From Alteromonas antoniana (GTDB lineage: Bacteria; Pseudomonadota; Gammaproteobacteria; Enterobacterales; Alteromonadaceae): DNA of 64,000 nt. Made by a program: the position numbers and the translations under genes. Positions 18,405 to 28,228 of this stretch are shown in pieces. Each line of letters opens with the position of its first letter. Positions within the stretch are counted from its first letter, which is position 1. The notes beneath the pieces were generated by a model, which was given only the letters and a program-made list of their open reading frames with translations, had not been told where the DNA came from and did not search any database. The stretch is taken from the NCBI RefSeq assembly GCF_019249295.1, contig NZ_JAESDH010000002.1:186001-250000 (forward strand). The letters are read 5' to 3'.

Positions 18405-19308
18405 CGTGACACTATTCTCCCAGCTGGGCCGGCACAGTCATTTGATTGGCGCGGTGCTGGTGACTGTCTGCTCGGCTTTTACGCTGGCAATAACGCAGGG
18501 GACAGCAAAGCCTGCGATAATCATATCCTGGCTGGATATTACCGGTGAAGGCAGCGTTGTCCTGCTTACTTTTGGCTGGATCGTTGCCGTACTTGCCAGC
18601 CGGCCTCCGGGAAAAGTCACGGCACTACTTACCCTGGGCTTAACCTTCTTTATGTTTTCAGCGCTGCTGGATGTGCTGGATGAGTTTCTGAGCTATCCCG
18701 CGTCGGCTGACTGGCTGAGTATGGTTGAGTCTATCCCGGCTGCTATTGGCATGGTAATTATGTCAGTGGCGCTGTTTTGGTGGCATCAGGAACAACTGGT
18801 GCTCAATACCCAGTTGCGGCGTAAAGAGTGGGACAGCCGGAGTCATGAGCAGGTTGATCCGATCACGCAACTTTACCGGGGCGATTACTGGCAGGCGTGT
18901 GCACGCAATATGTTGGCGCAGGAAAGAACGGGCTGCGTGGTGGTGCTGGATATTAATGATTTCAGTCAGTTTAATCTTCGCTATGGTCAGCAGGAAGGCG
19001 ATCGGTTTTTAAAGGAAGTGGCGCAGCTTCTGGTCATGCACCTTCGCGACTGTGACCTGGCATGCCGTTACGCCGGCGACCGGTTTGCTTTGTTGTTACC
19101 AGACATGAACCGCGACGAGGTCAGTCACCTTATCAGCCAGCTTTGTACCTCTATCCGCCATTTGGCGTTTCGTTGCAACAGTCAGACAACGGCGGTGTTT
19201 AACAGCGCACGGGCGGTGCAGGCGCAGTTAGTGCCGGGAATGGAAGTATCGGCGCTACTGCGTCACCTGAACGAGCAGCTTGATACCAGTGCGTCACAGG
19301 TGGCCTGA
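18397..19308 (+). CDS. Membrane GGDEF-domain protein with variant signature
   Basis: Protein of 303 aa with about four membrane helices in residues 12-130, then a GGDEF domain (about 150-300). The Asp of the metal site is kept in VVLDINDFSQFN, but the signature is AGDRF in CRYAGDRFALLLP in place of GG(D/E)EF, with Arg at the fourth position. It may be a weak cyclase, a GTP/c-di-GMP sensor or inactive. It lies downstream of a Pho box and its stop overlaps the start of an AraC regulator gene (TGATG), so the two are co-expressed. It is divergent from the phytate operon. A link to phosphate starvation is inferred. Confidence 0.8.
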   Translation: MYNVTLFSQLGRHSHLIGAVLVTVCSAFTLAITQGTAKPAIIISWLDITGEGSVVLLTFGWIVAVLASRPPGKVTALLTLGLTFFMFSALLDVLDEFLSYPASADWLSMVESIPAAIGMVIMSVALFWWHQEQLVLNTQLRRKEWDSRSHEQVDPITQLYRGDYWQACARNMLAQERTGCVVVLDINDFSQFNLRYGQQEGDRFLKEVAQLLVMHLRDCDLACRYAGDRFALLLPDMNRDEVSHLISQLCTSIRHLAFRCNSQTTAVFNSARAVQAQLVPGMEVSALLRHLNEQLDTSASQVA

Positions 19309-20312
19309 TGCAGGTTGTCACACCGGTAGTAAAACACGATAAGGTGATCCCGGCATCCGCCATCATCAAAGCCGTGTTGGCGGTTACCGGCCCCCGGGGA
19401 GCGGCGGAACATAAAATACTTCGTGGCACCGGCATTTTTCTCTCAGATCTAAAACAGGAAATGCTGGTGAGTCCGGCACAACTGTTAACGTTATTCGCCA
19501 ATGCTCAGAGTTATGCCAACGGGCCAGACGTTGCCTTTCAAATTGGAAAGTCCATGGCGACTGCGCACCTTACCGGCACCTGGCATGGCATAGGCAGCTG
19601 TCATAACGTTCTGGACGCACTGCAAATTATTACCCGTTTTCGCTGGCACTTCTGTCCACTGATATCGATGTCGATTTATGCGGGCAAAGGACGGTGCATT
19701 CTGGCGTTTCAGGATCCGTTTGGTTGCGGCAAACTCTGGCCCTTCGTTACGCAGCTTTACGGGGCGTTTTTTGTCTCCCTGTTTCGGTATTGGCTGGGGC
19801 AGCGACTGGCGTGCAATTTCAGATTTAACTTCAGCCGTCCCCGCCATGTTCATGAGTATGAGGCGCATCTTGGCTTTCGACTGGCGTTCAATCAGCCCAT
19901 GCTAAGTGTTCAGCTGGAAATGAAGGAGCTGAGACGGGCTTTTCCCAAACGGGATGTCTTTTATCGTCACGCTCTGCTCACCCACTTGCAGGAGCATACG
20001 GCCGCTCGCGGCAGCCTGCTGGATATTGTGCGGGAACAAATTGCGTCACGACCAGGCTGTACGTTGTCGTCGCTGGCATCACAGCTCAATTACAGCCCGG
20101 CAACGCTTAAACGCAAACTCAAGGACCATCAGACCACTTTCAGCGAACTGAACGATCAGGTTCGCCGCCAGCAGGCTATCTACTTACTGTCGGTGCAGAA
20201 ACTCAATAATGAGCAAAGTGCGCTGCAGATGGCGTTTACTGACCTGCCAAACTTCAGGCGCGCAGTGAAACGCTGGACAGGTCATACGCCAAGTGAACTA
20301 CGCGAGGTATAA
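19308..20312 (+). CDS. AraC-family regulator with Arabinose_bd-type N-terminus
   Basis: Transcription factor of 334 aa. The N-terminal ~200 residues match the ligand/oligomerisation domain of the OruR/ArgR-like AraC group (LTLFANAQSYANGPDVAFQIG and LTGTWHGIGSCHNVLDAL). The C-terminal ~90 residues hold two helix-turn-helix motifs, CTLSSLASQLNYSPATLKRK and the family tail ALQMAFTDLPNFRRAVKRW then TGHTPSELR. The tail is somewhat diverged from the usual FxxxSxFxRAFKRW. ATG 19308 overlaps the stop of the GGDEF gene by one base. Pairing of an AraC regulator with a membrane GGDEF protein suggests one signalling output; targets are unknown. Confidence 0.85.
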   Translation: MQVVTPVVKHDKVIPASAIIKAVLAVTGPRGAAEHKILRGTGIFLSDLKQEMLVSPAQLLTLFANAQSYANGPDVAFQIGKSMATAHLTGTWHGIGSCHNVLDALQIITRFRWHFCPLISMSIYAGKGRCILAFQDPFGCGKLWPFVTQLYGAFFVSLFRYWLGQRLACNFRFNFSRPRHVHEYEAHLGFRLAFNQPMLSVQLEMKELRRAFPKRDVFYRHALLTHLQEHTAARGSLLDIVREQIASRPGCTLSSLASQLNYSPATLKRKLKDHQTTFSELNDQVRRQQAIYLLSVQKLNNEQSALQMAFTDLPNFRRAVKRWTGHTPSELREV

Positions 20313-20469
20313 ACGCCTTCTCTCGTCATCTTGTTGTGGAACACCCGTTGTCTTTGCGCTTCACAACGAGCCTGTCAATTTGCCATGATTTATAACAACC
20401 TGCGCTTGCATTACCGTCAAAACGACTTATTCTGACGCACTTTTGCAGTAGACCCCGTCCGGAGAGCCC

Positions 20470-21783
20470 TTGCAGTCTGATATATCCGCCAACCCTTTCG
20501 GGTTGTTGCCCATTTTATTTTTTGTCGTATTGGTCATAGTGACAGGGGTAATCACCGGTTCAGTCACAGCAATGCCCATACTGGTCGCATTTTTTCTGTC
20601 CGCCGGTCTGGCTTTGGCGCTGAATGATTGCAAAAAGTCGCTTAACGTGGCTGATAAAATTCATATATTTTGTCGTGGGGGCGGGGATAAAAATATCATT
20701 TTGCTGGTATTTATCTTTCTGCTGGCCGGGGCCTTTTATGCGCTGACTATCGATATTGGCGCGCGTGATGCCACGGTAAATCTGGCGCTACAGTTTATTC
20801 CACGCGGTGTGATCCTTCCTGGTCTGTTTCTTATCTGCTGTTTTATTTCGTTTGCCATGGGAACGTCAATGGGGACAATAACGGCGCTGTCACCGATTGG
20901 CGCAGGTCTGGCCGAAAGCCTGGGGATCCCGGTACCCATGGCGCTTGGCATTGTTGTGGGTGGTGCGATGTTTGGCGATAACCTGTCATTCGTATCTGAT
21001 ACCACCATCGCGGCCACCCGGAGTCAGGGGGTGAAGCTTACTGATAAATTCAAAGCGAACCTGGTCATTGCCGTGCCAGCCGCGCTGGTCACCGTTATTC
21101 TGCTGTGCCTGATACCGGTAGACACCGCGGTATTGCCTCAGGGCGGGCCGACACAATGGATGCTGGTGTTGCCCTATATTCTTATCATTATTGCCGCGCT
21201 CGCCGGGCTTAATGTGATAGCAGTTCTTGCCATCGGTATTGGGAGCGCCGGTATTGTTGGCCTGCTCAACGGCAGTTTTACTGTTATTGAAATGCTGCAG
21301 AGCATGCAAAAAGGACTTGGATGGATGCAGGATCTGGCGATGATAGCCATAACCATCGGCGGTATTGTGGCGCTGATGCACGCTTATGGCGGCATTGCGT
21401 TTCTGATACAGGTGCTTACACGCAGGGTAAAAAGTCGTCGCGGCGCTGAGTTCAGTATTGCCAGCTTGGTAAGTTTGCTGGATGTGTCGACGGCAAATAA
21501 CACCATTGCGATTGTTGCTGCCGGCCCCATCGCGAAAGACTTAAATACAAAGTACGGTGTTGATCCGCGACGTACCGCCAGTCTGCTGGATGTATTTTCA
21601 TGCGGGTTTCAGGGATTGGTGCCTTATGGCGCTCAGTTGCTCAGCGCTGCTGCGGTGGTGGGCATTTCTCCATTGTCGGTGACAGTTTACAGCTGGTATC
21701 CGATGTTGCTGCTCGTGTTTGGCATTATTGCCATTACTTTTAATCTGCCACGTTACATCACCCGTAACGGTGATGAACTGTAG
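20470..21783 (+). CDS. nhaC: Na+/H+ antiporter, NhaC family
   Basis: Integral membrane protein of 437 aa with about 11-12 helices spread over the whole length, beginning LLPILFFVVLVIVTGVITG. Conserved NhaC-type segments include FAMGTSMGTITALSPIGAG, VVGGAMFGDNLSFVSDTTIA with its acidic residues, and LLDVSTANNTIAIV. It exchanges sodium for protons, fitting a marine or halotolerant host; some members instead exchange malate/lactate or amines, so the substrate is family-level. The start is TTG 20470, with GGAGAG just upstream and no better ATG. Monocistronic. Confidence 0.85.
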   Translation: MQSDISANPFGLLPILFFVVLVIVTGVITGSVTAMPILVAFFLSAGLALALNDCKKSLNVADKIHIFCRGGGDKNIILLVFIFLLAGAFYALTIDIGARDATVNLALQFIPRGVILPGLFLICCFISFAMGTSMGTITALSPIGAGLAESLGIPVPMALGIVVGGAMFGDNLSFVSDTTIAATRSQGVKLTDKFKANLVIAVPAALVTVILLCLIPVDTAVLPQGGPTQWMLVLPYILIIIAALAGLNVIAVLAIGIGSAGIVGLLNGSFTVIEMLQSMQKGLGWMQDLAMIAITIGGIVALMHAYGGIAFLIQVLTRRVKSRRGAEFSIASLVSLLDVSTANNTIAIVAAGPIAKDLNTKYGVDPRRTASLLDVFSCGFQGLVPYGAQLLSAAAVVGISPLSVTVYSWYPMLLLVFGIIAITFNLPRYITRNGDEL

Positions 21784-21978
21784 TCGGCCAGACTAACGCG
21801 TTGGCGCGCTTCGGATTGGTATTAATTCTGGCTGACGGCAACGAACAAGAGAAATGCAACCGGTATGTGGTTCGCAAGTGACCGACGGGCGTGCCGGCCT
21901 GTGTCCTGCCGCCTTTTAGTTGCACAACCTGAATCAGTTAATTAGGATCTGCGCCTGATTTGAATAAGGAACACGATT

Positions 21979-24900
21979 TTGCCTGACTCCGCCGCCAATA
22001 CCCCTTCAGTAAAACAGTTGTACAGCCTGCTTGATGAGACGCTGCTGGCGGACCGTTTTCGTTTGAAACGCCGATTACAACAGGCTGTGGCTGCGGACAA
22101 GAAAGGCGAGGGGGATAACAACGATAAACTGGCAAAGGTTGCCCAAGCCATTACCGCCTCGGTTGCAAAGAAACAGCACCGGGCCGAAAATCTGCCGGAA
22201 GTAGATTATCCGCCGCTGCCGGTAAGCGATAAGAAGGAAGATATTAAAGCTGCTATCGCGAGCCATCAGGTGGTTATTGTGGCTGGTGAGACGGGCTCGG
22301 GTAAAACCACACAGTTACCTAAAATCTGTCTGGAAATGGGGCGGGGAGTCAACGGTATGATTGCCCACACCCAGCCACGCCGGCTTGCGGCCCGCAGTGT
22401 TGCCAACCGGATTGCAGAAGAACTCAATACGCCGCTGGGCGAAAAAGTGGGGTTTAAGATCCGCTTTTCTGACCAGGTCTCTGAACAATCGTATATCAAA
22501 CTGATGACTGACGGCATGCTGCTGGCAGAAATGCAGCAGGACCGCTTTTTAAACCAGTACGATACGATCATCATTGACGAAGCGCACGAGCGCAGCCTGA
22601 ATATCGACTTTTTGCTGGGGTATCTCAAACAGCTTCTTAACAAGCGTCCGGAACTGAAGCTGATTATCACCTCAGCGACTATCGATCCGGGGCGCTTTTC
22701 GAAGCACTTCAATGATGCGCCCATTATTGAAGTGAGCGGGCGCACGTATCCGGTGGAAGTACGTTATCGTGACCCTGCCGAAATGGGAGATGATGTTGAC
22801 CAGACTGATGCTATTGTCAGTGCAGTTGATGAGCTGTTCAGAGAAGCGCCCGGTGATATTCTGGTATTTCTCAGCGGTGAGCGTGAAATTCGCGATACCC
22901 AGGATGCGCTGAATCGTCAGCAATACCGGCATACCGAAGTGGTGCCGCTGTATGCCAGGCTGTCGGCATCTGAACAAAACCGGATTTTCCAGTCCCATTC
23001 CGGACGCCGTATTGTGCTTGCTACCAACGTGGCTGAAACCTCACTGACGGTCCCTGGCATTAAATACGTAATTGATCCGGGCTTTGCCCGTATTTCACGT
23101 TACAGCGCGCGCAGCAAAGTGCAGCGCCTTCCTATTGAGCCGATTTCGCAGGCCTCCGCCAATCAGCGGGCAGGACGGTGTGGCCGGGTGTCAGATGGAA
23201 TTTGCATTCGCCTCTACAGTGAGGATGATTATCAGGGGAGACCCGCGTTTACCGATCCGGAAATCCTTAGAACGAATCTGGCCTCGGTGATCCTGCAAAT
23301 GCTGGCGCTGGGACTCGGTGACATTGGCGGCTTTCCTTTTTTGCAGCCGCCCGATAACCGTAATATCAATGACGGCTTCCGCTTGCTGGAAGAAATTCAG
23401 GCGATTACCCGCAAAAAAGGCATGCCACACCTTACTCAGACCGGCCGTCAGGTGGCACGTTTGCCGATTGATCCGCGTTATGCCCGGATGGTGATTGAAG
23501 CGGCCAGAACGCAGGCTTTGAATGAGGTAATGGTGATCGCGGCCGGCTTGTCTATTCAGGATCCCAGAGAGCGGCCGCAGGAAAAGCGTCAGGCAGCAGA
23601 TGAGAAACACAGCGAATTTGCAGACAAGGATTCTGATTTTATCAGCCTGTATAACCTGTGGGTGGCGTTTCGGGAGCAACAATCGGCACTTAGTCACAAT
23701 CAGCTGCGCAAGTGGTGTAAGACCCACTTTATTAATTATCTTCGTATGCGCGAGTGGCAGGATATTGTCAGTCAGCTGAAAAAGTCAGTGGCTGAACTTG
23801 GCATGGGGACTGTTAAGCAAACTGCCGACTATGAAGCCATTCACCAGGCGCTGTGTACCGGGTTGTTATCCCATCTGGGATTTAAAGATAAAGACCGGGA
23901 ATATCTGGGATCGCGCAATACCCGCTTTATGATTTTTCCTGGTTCCGGTTTGTCAAAGTCTCAGCCAAAGTGGGTGATGGCCGCAGAGCTGGTGGAAACT
24001 TCCCGCTTATTTGCGCGCGATGTTGCGCGAATCGATCCGCGTTGGGTAGAGCCGCTGGCAAAACATGTCACCCAGTCGAGCTATTCCGAACCTCACTGGT
24101 CCAAAAAACGGGGCGCTGTCATGGCGTGGGAGAAGGTAACCTTATTCGGTTTGCCGATAGTGATGCGCCGGGCCGTGGTGTACAGCCAGATCGATCCGGC
24201 GGTTTGTCACGAGCTGTTTATCCGTGAAGCGCTGGTGGAAGGGAATACCCGCCTTCGCTATGACTTTCTCGATGATAATCATGCCTTGTTGGCGCAGGCT
24301 GATGAATTAGAGCAGAAAACCCGTCGTCGCGATCTGATGGTGGACGAGCAACAGCTGGTCGACTTTTATGCCTCACGTATACCTGTTGAAGTCAATAACG
24401 AAGCCGCGTTCAAAAAATGGTGGAAACAGCAGAGCAGCGACGCCCTGCGTTTCACTGAAGAGGATGTGTATCGACAGCAGCCGGGGCTGGCTGTGGAAAA
24501 CGCATTTCCGGATGTGTGGCGACAGGGAAACCTGACGCTGCCGCTGCGTTATCATTTTGAACCCAATGCCGCTGACGATGGAGTTACGGTACAGATACCG
24601 CTTCCCTTATTAAATCAGGTGGAAGATATTGGCTTTGACTGGCAGGTGCCCGGACTGCGGGAAGAGCGCATCACCGCGATGATCCGCGGGCTGCCCAAAC
24701 GACTTCGCAAAAATTTTGTACCAGCGCCTAATTTTGCGCAGGCTTGTATGTCCGACATCAGCCAGACAAACAAAAAAGGTCAGCCGGTTACTCTCGTGGA
24801 TGCGGTCACCGACAAGCTGCGTCGTATGACAGGCATTACGGTCAGCGAAGATGAGTGGGAAGAAGTGCAGCTGGAGCGTCATCTTGTAATGCACTTTGCG

Positions 24901-25887
24901 GCTGTCAACGAGCAAGGCGACACGATTGCCCGCCATGACGATCTCTATATGCTGAAACAGCAATGTCAGGGGCAGGTTAAAGAAACCTTCGAGCAGGCCG
25001 CGACACCAGAACTGGAACGCACTGGCATTGAAACGTGGGATTTTGACAACCTGCCAGAAACCTTCGTACAGAAAATGGCCGGGTTTGAGGTCCAGGCGTT
25101 CCCGGCGCTTGTGGCCAAAGGAAATAAGGTGGACATTGAGCTTGTTGATGAAGCCGATAAGGCGTCAGCGCTGCACCGTCAGGGCGTCAACGTGCTGATT
25201 AAAAATGCTATGCCGTCACCGCTTAATTACCTGCAAAATAAATTACCTAATAAAGCCAAACTGGGCTTGTACTTCAACCCGTTCGGGCAAATCAAAGCCC
25301 TGATAGATGACTGTATTATGGCTGGCATCGATGAGCTCGTCGCAAAGTTCTGCAAGCAGCACAACACAGAGATCCGCGACCAGGACAGCTTTGAGCGTTG
25401 TGTTGATGCAGTGCGTGCTGATATTAACGACGAGGTGCTGAAAATTGCCCAGCAGGTGGAGGAGGGGCTCACGCTGGCCAATCAGTGTCAGAAGCAAATG
25501 AAGGGCAACGTGCCGCTGACTATGGTCAGTGCGTTGGGAGACTGCAAATCGCACTTATCTCAACTGGTGTATCCTGGGTTTGTCAGTGACATTGGTGCGG
25601 CGCGTTTACCTGACTGGAATCGCTATATCAAAGGCCTGGTGCGACGCCTGGAAAAGCTGCCTATTGACCCGAATAAAGATCGTATGCAGCAGGTGACAAT
25701 AGACAAAGTGACTGCAGCCTGGGAGAAAGCGAAGAGCAAGTATCCTGCTGACAAAGTACCCGATGCGTTGCATGAGATACGCTGGATGATTGAAGAATTA
25801 CGCGTAAGCTTATTTGCGCAACAGCTCGGCACCGCGTATCCGATATCCGCGAAGCGGATCACCGCCAGGTTAGATGAGTTAGTTTGA
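21979..25887 (+). CDS. hrpA: ATP-dependent RNA helicase HrpA
   Basis: DEAH-box helicase of 1302 aa (E. coli 1300 aa). Motif I GETGSGKTTQLPK is near residue 104, motif Ia TQPRRLAARSVA follows, motif II DEAH in IIDEAHERSLN near 200, motif III SAT, and motif VI QRAGRCGR near 395. HA2 and OB-like domains follow, then the long HrpA-specific C-terminal DUF3418 region (from about 700). HrpA rescues stalled or collided ribosomes and affects mRNA processing. The start is TTG 21979, with AGGA 8 nt upstream; the resulting N-terminus (LLDETLLADRFRLKRRL) parallels E. coli HrpA. Confidence 0.96.
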   Translation: MPDSAANTPSVKQLYSLLDETLLADRFRLKRRLQQAVAADKKGEGDNNDKLAKVAQAITASVAKKQHRAENLPEVDYPPLPVSDKKEDIKAAIASHQVVIVAGETGSGKTTQLPKICLEMGRGVNGMIAHTQPRRLAARSVANRIAEELNTPLGEKVGFKIRFSDQVSEQSYIKLMTDGMLLAEMQQDRFLNQYDTIIIDEAHERSLNIDFLLGYLKQLLNKRPELKLIITSATIDPGRFSKHFNDAPIIEVSGRTYPVEVRYRDPAEMGDDVDQTDAIVSAVDELFREAPGDILVFLSGEREIRDTQDALNRQQYRHTEVVPLYARLSASEQNRIFQSHSGRRIVLATNVAETSLTVPGIKYVIDPGFARISRYSARSKVQRLPIEPISQASANQRAGRCGRVSDGICIRLYSEDDYQGRPAFTDPEILRTNLASVILQMLALGLGDIGGFPFLQPPDNRNINDGFRLLEEIQAITRKKGMPHLTQTGRQVARLPIDPRYARMVIEAARTQALNEVMVIAAGLSIQDPRERPQEKRQAADEKHSEFADKDSDFISLYNLWVAFREQQSALSHNQLRKWCKTHFINYLRMREWQDIVSQLKKSVAELGMGTVKQTADYEAIHQALCTGLLSHLGFKDKDREYLGSRNTRFMIFPGSGLSKSQPKWVMAAELVETSRLFARDVARIDPRWVEPLAKHVTQSSYSEPHWSKKRGAVMAWEKVTLFGLPIVMRRAVVYSQIDPAVCHELFIREALVEGNTRLRYDFLDDNHALLAQADELEQKTRRRDLMVDEQQLVDFYASRIPVEVNNEAAFKKWWKQQSSDALRFTEEDVYRQQPGLAVENAFPDVWRQGNLTLPLRYHFEPNAADDGVTVQIPLPLLNQVEDIGFDWQVPGLREERITAMIRGLPKRLRKNFVPAPNFAQACMSDISQTNKKGQPVTLVDAVTDKLRRMTGITVSEDEWEEVQLERHLVMHFAAVNEQGDTIARHDDLYMLKQQCQGQVKETFEQAATPELERTGIETWDFDNLPETFVQKMAGFEVQAFPALVAKGNKVDIELVDEADKASALHRQGVNVLIKNAMPSPLNYLQNKLPNKAKLGLYFNPFGQIKALIDDCIMAGIDELVAKFCKQHNTEIRDQDSFERCVDAVRADINDEVLKIAQQVEEGLTLANQCQKQMKGNVPLTMVSALGDCKSHLSQLVYPGFVSDIGAARLPDWNRYIKGLVRRLEKLPIDPNKDRMQQVTIDKVTAAWEKAKSKYPADKVPDALHEIRWMIEELRVSLFAQQLGTAYPISAKRITARLDELV

Positions 25888-26103
25888 CGCAGGCACCACC
25901 ACGCAATGTCCCTGGGGCGGCGACGTCAGAGTCCTTCCACCTAAAACGGATAGGGTTCAGGCCTGCCTGGACAAATGTCGATGGTAGCGAACTTAACAAT
26001 TTAATGTCAGACCGTAAGCAGATAACTGCCGGATAGATAAACAAATTACCCGGTCTGGTGAAAGATTTGTAGCAATGGTGTTGCGCTCATTTACGTTTAC
26101 GCA

Positions 26104-26132
26104 TTGACAAGCTTAACCATGCGCCCTATAAC
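26104..26132 (+). promoter_or_regulatory. Sigma-70 promoter of the pilZ gene
   Basis: TTGACA (26104-26109), a 17-bp spacer and TATAAC (26127-26132) form a near-consensus promoter about 57 bp before the PilZ ATG. The rest of the 300-bp gap after hrpA shows nothing I recognise. Confidence 0.8.
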
Positions 26133-26188
26133 GAGAGTTACAGGTGAAGGTATAGCGGTTCAGGTTGATCTGAGGTAGGAGAAGTAAA

Positions 26189-26491
26189 ATGTTGGGATAC
26201 GACGATAAACGCAACTTTTTCAGGATGATGGTGAATTCCCCCTGTCAGTTGGAAATTAATGACGAGGAGTCAAGTCGCACATTGCAAGCGGTGTGTAAGG
26301 ACATCAGTGCGACAGGTATGTCTCTGGAAGTTGCAGAACCATCCGTTGAGCTTGGCACAAAAGTCAATGTGTCGATAGATTCAACAAGCTCTCAGATCCC
26401 GTCACTTTCTGCCATCGCTACCGTGGTGCGCTGCGTACCCGAATCGGAAAGCAGCTGCCTGATTGGTGTTGAAATTTCTGAAATGAAATAA
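26189..26491 (+). CDS. Single-domain PilZ protein
   Basis: Protein of 100 aa consisting of one PilZ domain. Both c-di-GMP-binding elements are present: the RxxxR-type motif in DKRNFFRM (R8 and R12) and the D/NxSxxG motif in CKDISATGMSL. It is therefore expected to bind c-di-GMP and act on a partner. Free-standing, with its own consensus promoter, TAGGAGAAG ribosome site and a terminator, so it is a well-expressed single gene. The target process (motility, secretion, polysaccharide) cannot be read from the neighbours. Confidence 0.9.
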   Translation: MLGYDDKRNFFRMMVNSPCQLEINDEESSRTLQAVCKDISATGMSLEVAEPSVELGTKVNVSIDSTSSQIPSLSAIATVVRCVPESESSCLIGVEISEMK

Positions 26492-26493
26492 CC

Positions 26494-26523
26494 AAAAAAA
26501 GCGTGCACTGACACGCTTTTTTT
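26494..26523. terminator. Bidirectional Rho-independent terminator
   Basis: Stem AAAAAAAGCGTG / CACGCTTTTTTT with a 6-nt loop directly after the PilZ stop. A and T runs on both sides let it work in either direction, though rlmI ends 220 bp further away. Confidence 0.9.
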
Positions 26524-26743
26524 GACTTTGAGTGTCCTTTGCAATGCCAGCGGCTGCTATTTATTGGCAGTGTAGTTATGACGATTGTTAATGGCGCAAC
26601 GCCTCTGCCGGTTCAACGGCACGGGTTTTTCCGCTGCGCCAATTTCGTTTGATATAGCGCCACTAAACCTTCGACAAATTGGCTTGTTAATAGCCGAAAA
26701 ATTCACGCGCTGAGCGAGCACACATAATTGCGGGTTGGTATCA

Positions 26744-27934
26744 CTAATCGGTGACCTCACAAATCAACCCTTTCAGGTAATGCCCTTCGGGATACGTTCC
26801 GATAACCGGGTGATCGCTGGCTTGTGAAAGGCGCTCAATAATTTTAATGGTTCTGCCGGCATCCAGCGCAGCATCCGCCACGATCTTCTGGAATAAGTCG
26901 CCAGGCATCAGGCCTGAACAGCTGAACGTAAATAGCAAACCACCGGGTTTCACTGCGTGGATACCATACATATTGATATCTTTATACCCGCGTGACGCTC
27001 GCGGCAGAGATGCTTTCGAATCAACAAATTTTGGCGGATCCAGTATGACCATATCAAACTGGGTTTTCTGTTCGTAATATTGCCGTAATACCTGAAAAAC
27101 GTCCTGATTGACCATGTCACACCGTGCTGTGTCCAGGCCGTTCATTTCCAGGTGTTTTCTGGCTAAGTTCAGCGCAGGCTCAGACACATCTACATTGGTA
27201 ACATGGCTGGCGCCGCCTTGTAAGGCATAGCAGGAAAAGGTGCCGGTATAGCTGAAACAGTTGAGAACCGTTGCGTCTTTTGCATATCGTCCTGCGGCAG
27301 CCCGGCTATCACGTTGATCCAGGTAAAAGCCGGTTTTGTGCCCCTGTTCAATATCAACCAGTATATTCAGCCCGTTCTCAGTAATCGTGACCTGCTTTTC
27401 CGGCTCTCCCGACAGTACCTGCACCACCGGTTCCAACCCTTCTTTTTTGCGCACGTCCACATCACTACGCTCGAAGACAGACAGTTCCGGAAGAAGTTTA
27501 TTCAGCGCCCAGACAATTTTACTCCGTTGTTTTTCTGCGCCTGCGCTGAGAAGCTGCACAACGGCAACCGTATTGTAAATATCGATGGTTATTCCGGGAA
27601 GCCCGTCAGACTCCGACGCAATCAGTCGGAAACTGTTGGTATCGCGGCCGGCGAACAGCCGCTGGCGTAAGCGCAGTGCCTGCTCAATGCGGCGCAAAAA
27701 GAAACCGTTATCAATACTTTCTGATGAATTGAATGTCCACATCCGTACCCGGATTTGAGACTCCGGTGAGTAGGCGCCTCGTCCCAGCCATTCGCCGGCT
27801 GCGCTGACAACATCAACGGTGTCTCCGCTACGGCATTTTCCGCTCAGTGACGCAACGGCACTTGCAAACACCCACGGATGGCGACGTTTCAATGATTTTT
27901 CACGGTCCGGGTTCAATACGACGGTTGCTGACAT
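26744..27934 (-). CDS. rlmI: 23S rRNA m5C1962 methyltransferase
   Basis: SAM-dependent rRNA methyltransferase of 396 aa (E. coli RlmI 396 aa). An N-terminal PUA domain (about 1-75, RRHPWVFASAVASLSG) is followed by an EEHEE linker and a Rossmann methyltransferase domain (about 190-390): NCFSYTGTFSCYALQGGA for SAM binding, DMVILDPPKF as motif IV, and FTFSCSGLM carrying the catalytic cysteine. It methylates C5 of C1962 in the large subunit. Monocistronic, convergent with pilZ. Confidence 0.95.
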   Translation of the reverse strand: MSATVVLNPDREKSLKRRHPWVFASAVASLSGKCRSGDTVDVVSAAGEWLGRGAYSPESQIRVRMWTFNSSESIDNGFFLRRIEQALRLRQRLFAGRDTNSFRLIASESDGLPGITIDIYNTVAVVQLLSAGAEKQRSKIVWALNKLLPELSVFERSDVDVRKKEGLEPVVQVLSGEPEKQVTITENGLNILVDIEQGHKTGFYLDQRDSRAAAGRYAKDATVLNCFSYTGTFSCYALQGGASHVTNVDVSEPALNLARKHLEMNGLDTARCDMVNQDVFQVLRQYYEQKTQFDMVILDPPKFVDSKASLPRASRGYKDINMYGIHAVKPGGLLFTFSCSGLMPGDLFQKIVADAALDAGRTIKIIERLSQASDHPVIGTYPEGHYLKGLICEVTD

Positions 27935-28228
27935 AGGGTCCTCGCTTACTGATAAGCTGGTTGCAGGAAAACAGGGCGCGAAGTATAGCGGGATTCATCC
28001 ACTGCCGCGACTTTTGCGTAGCTATCCTCTACATTGAATCATCATAGTAATAATCGATATTACGATGTGCGGAAAAATGACTATCGCGTTCAAAGCAGCG
28101 TTCGTTGTATACACTCATGCAGTGAGTTAACACGGTTTATGACGTGACGCTGCAGAACGCGCGCCCGCGCGCCACGACAAGTATGCGTTTATTCCTCAGG
28201 GGATGCGTACAGACACTGGGAGTTTTTT

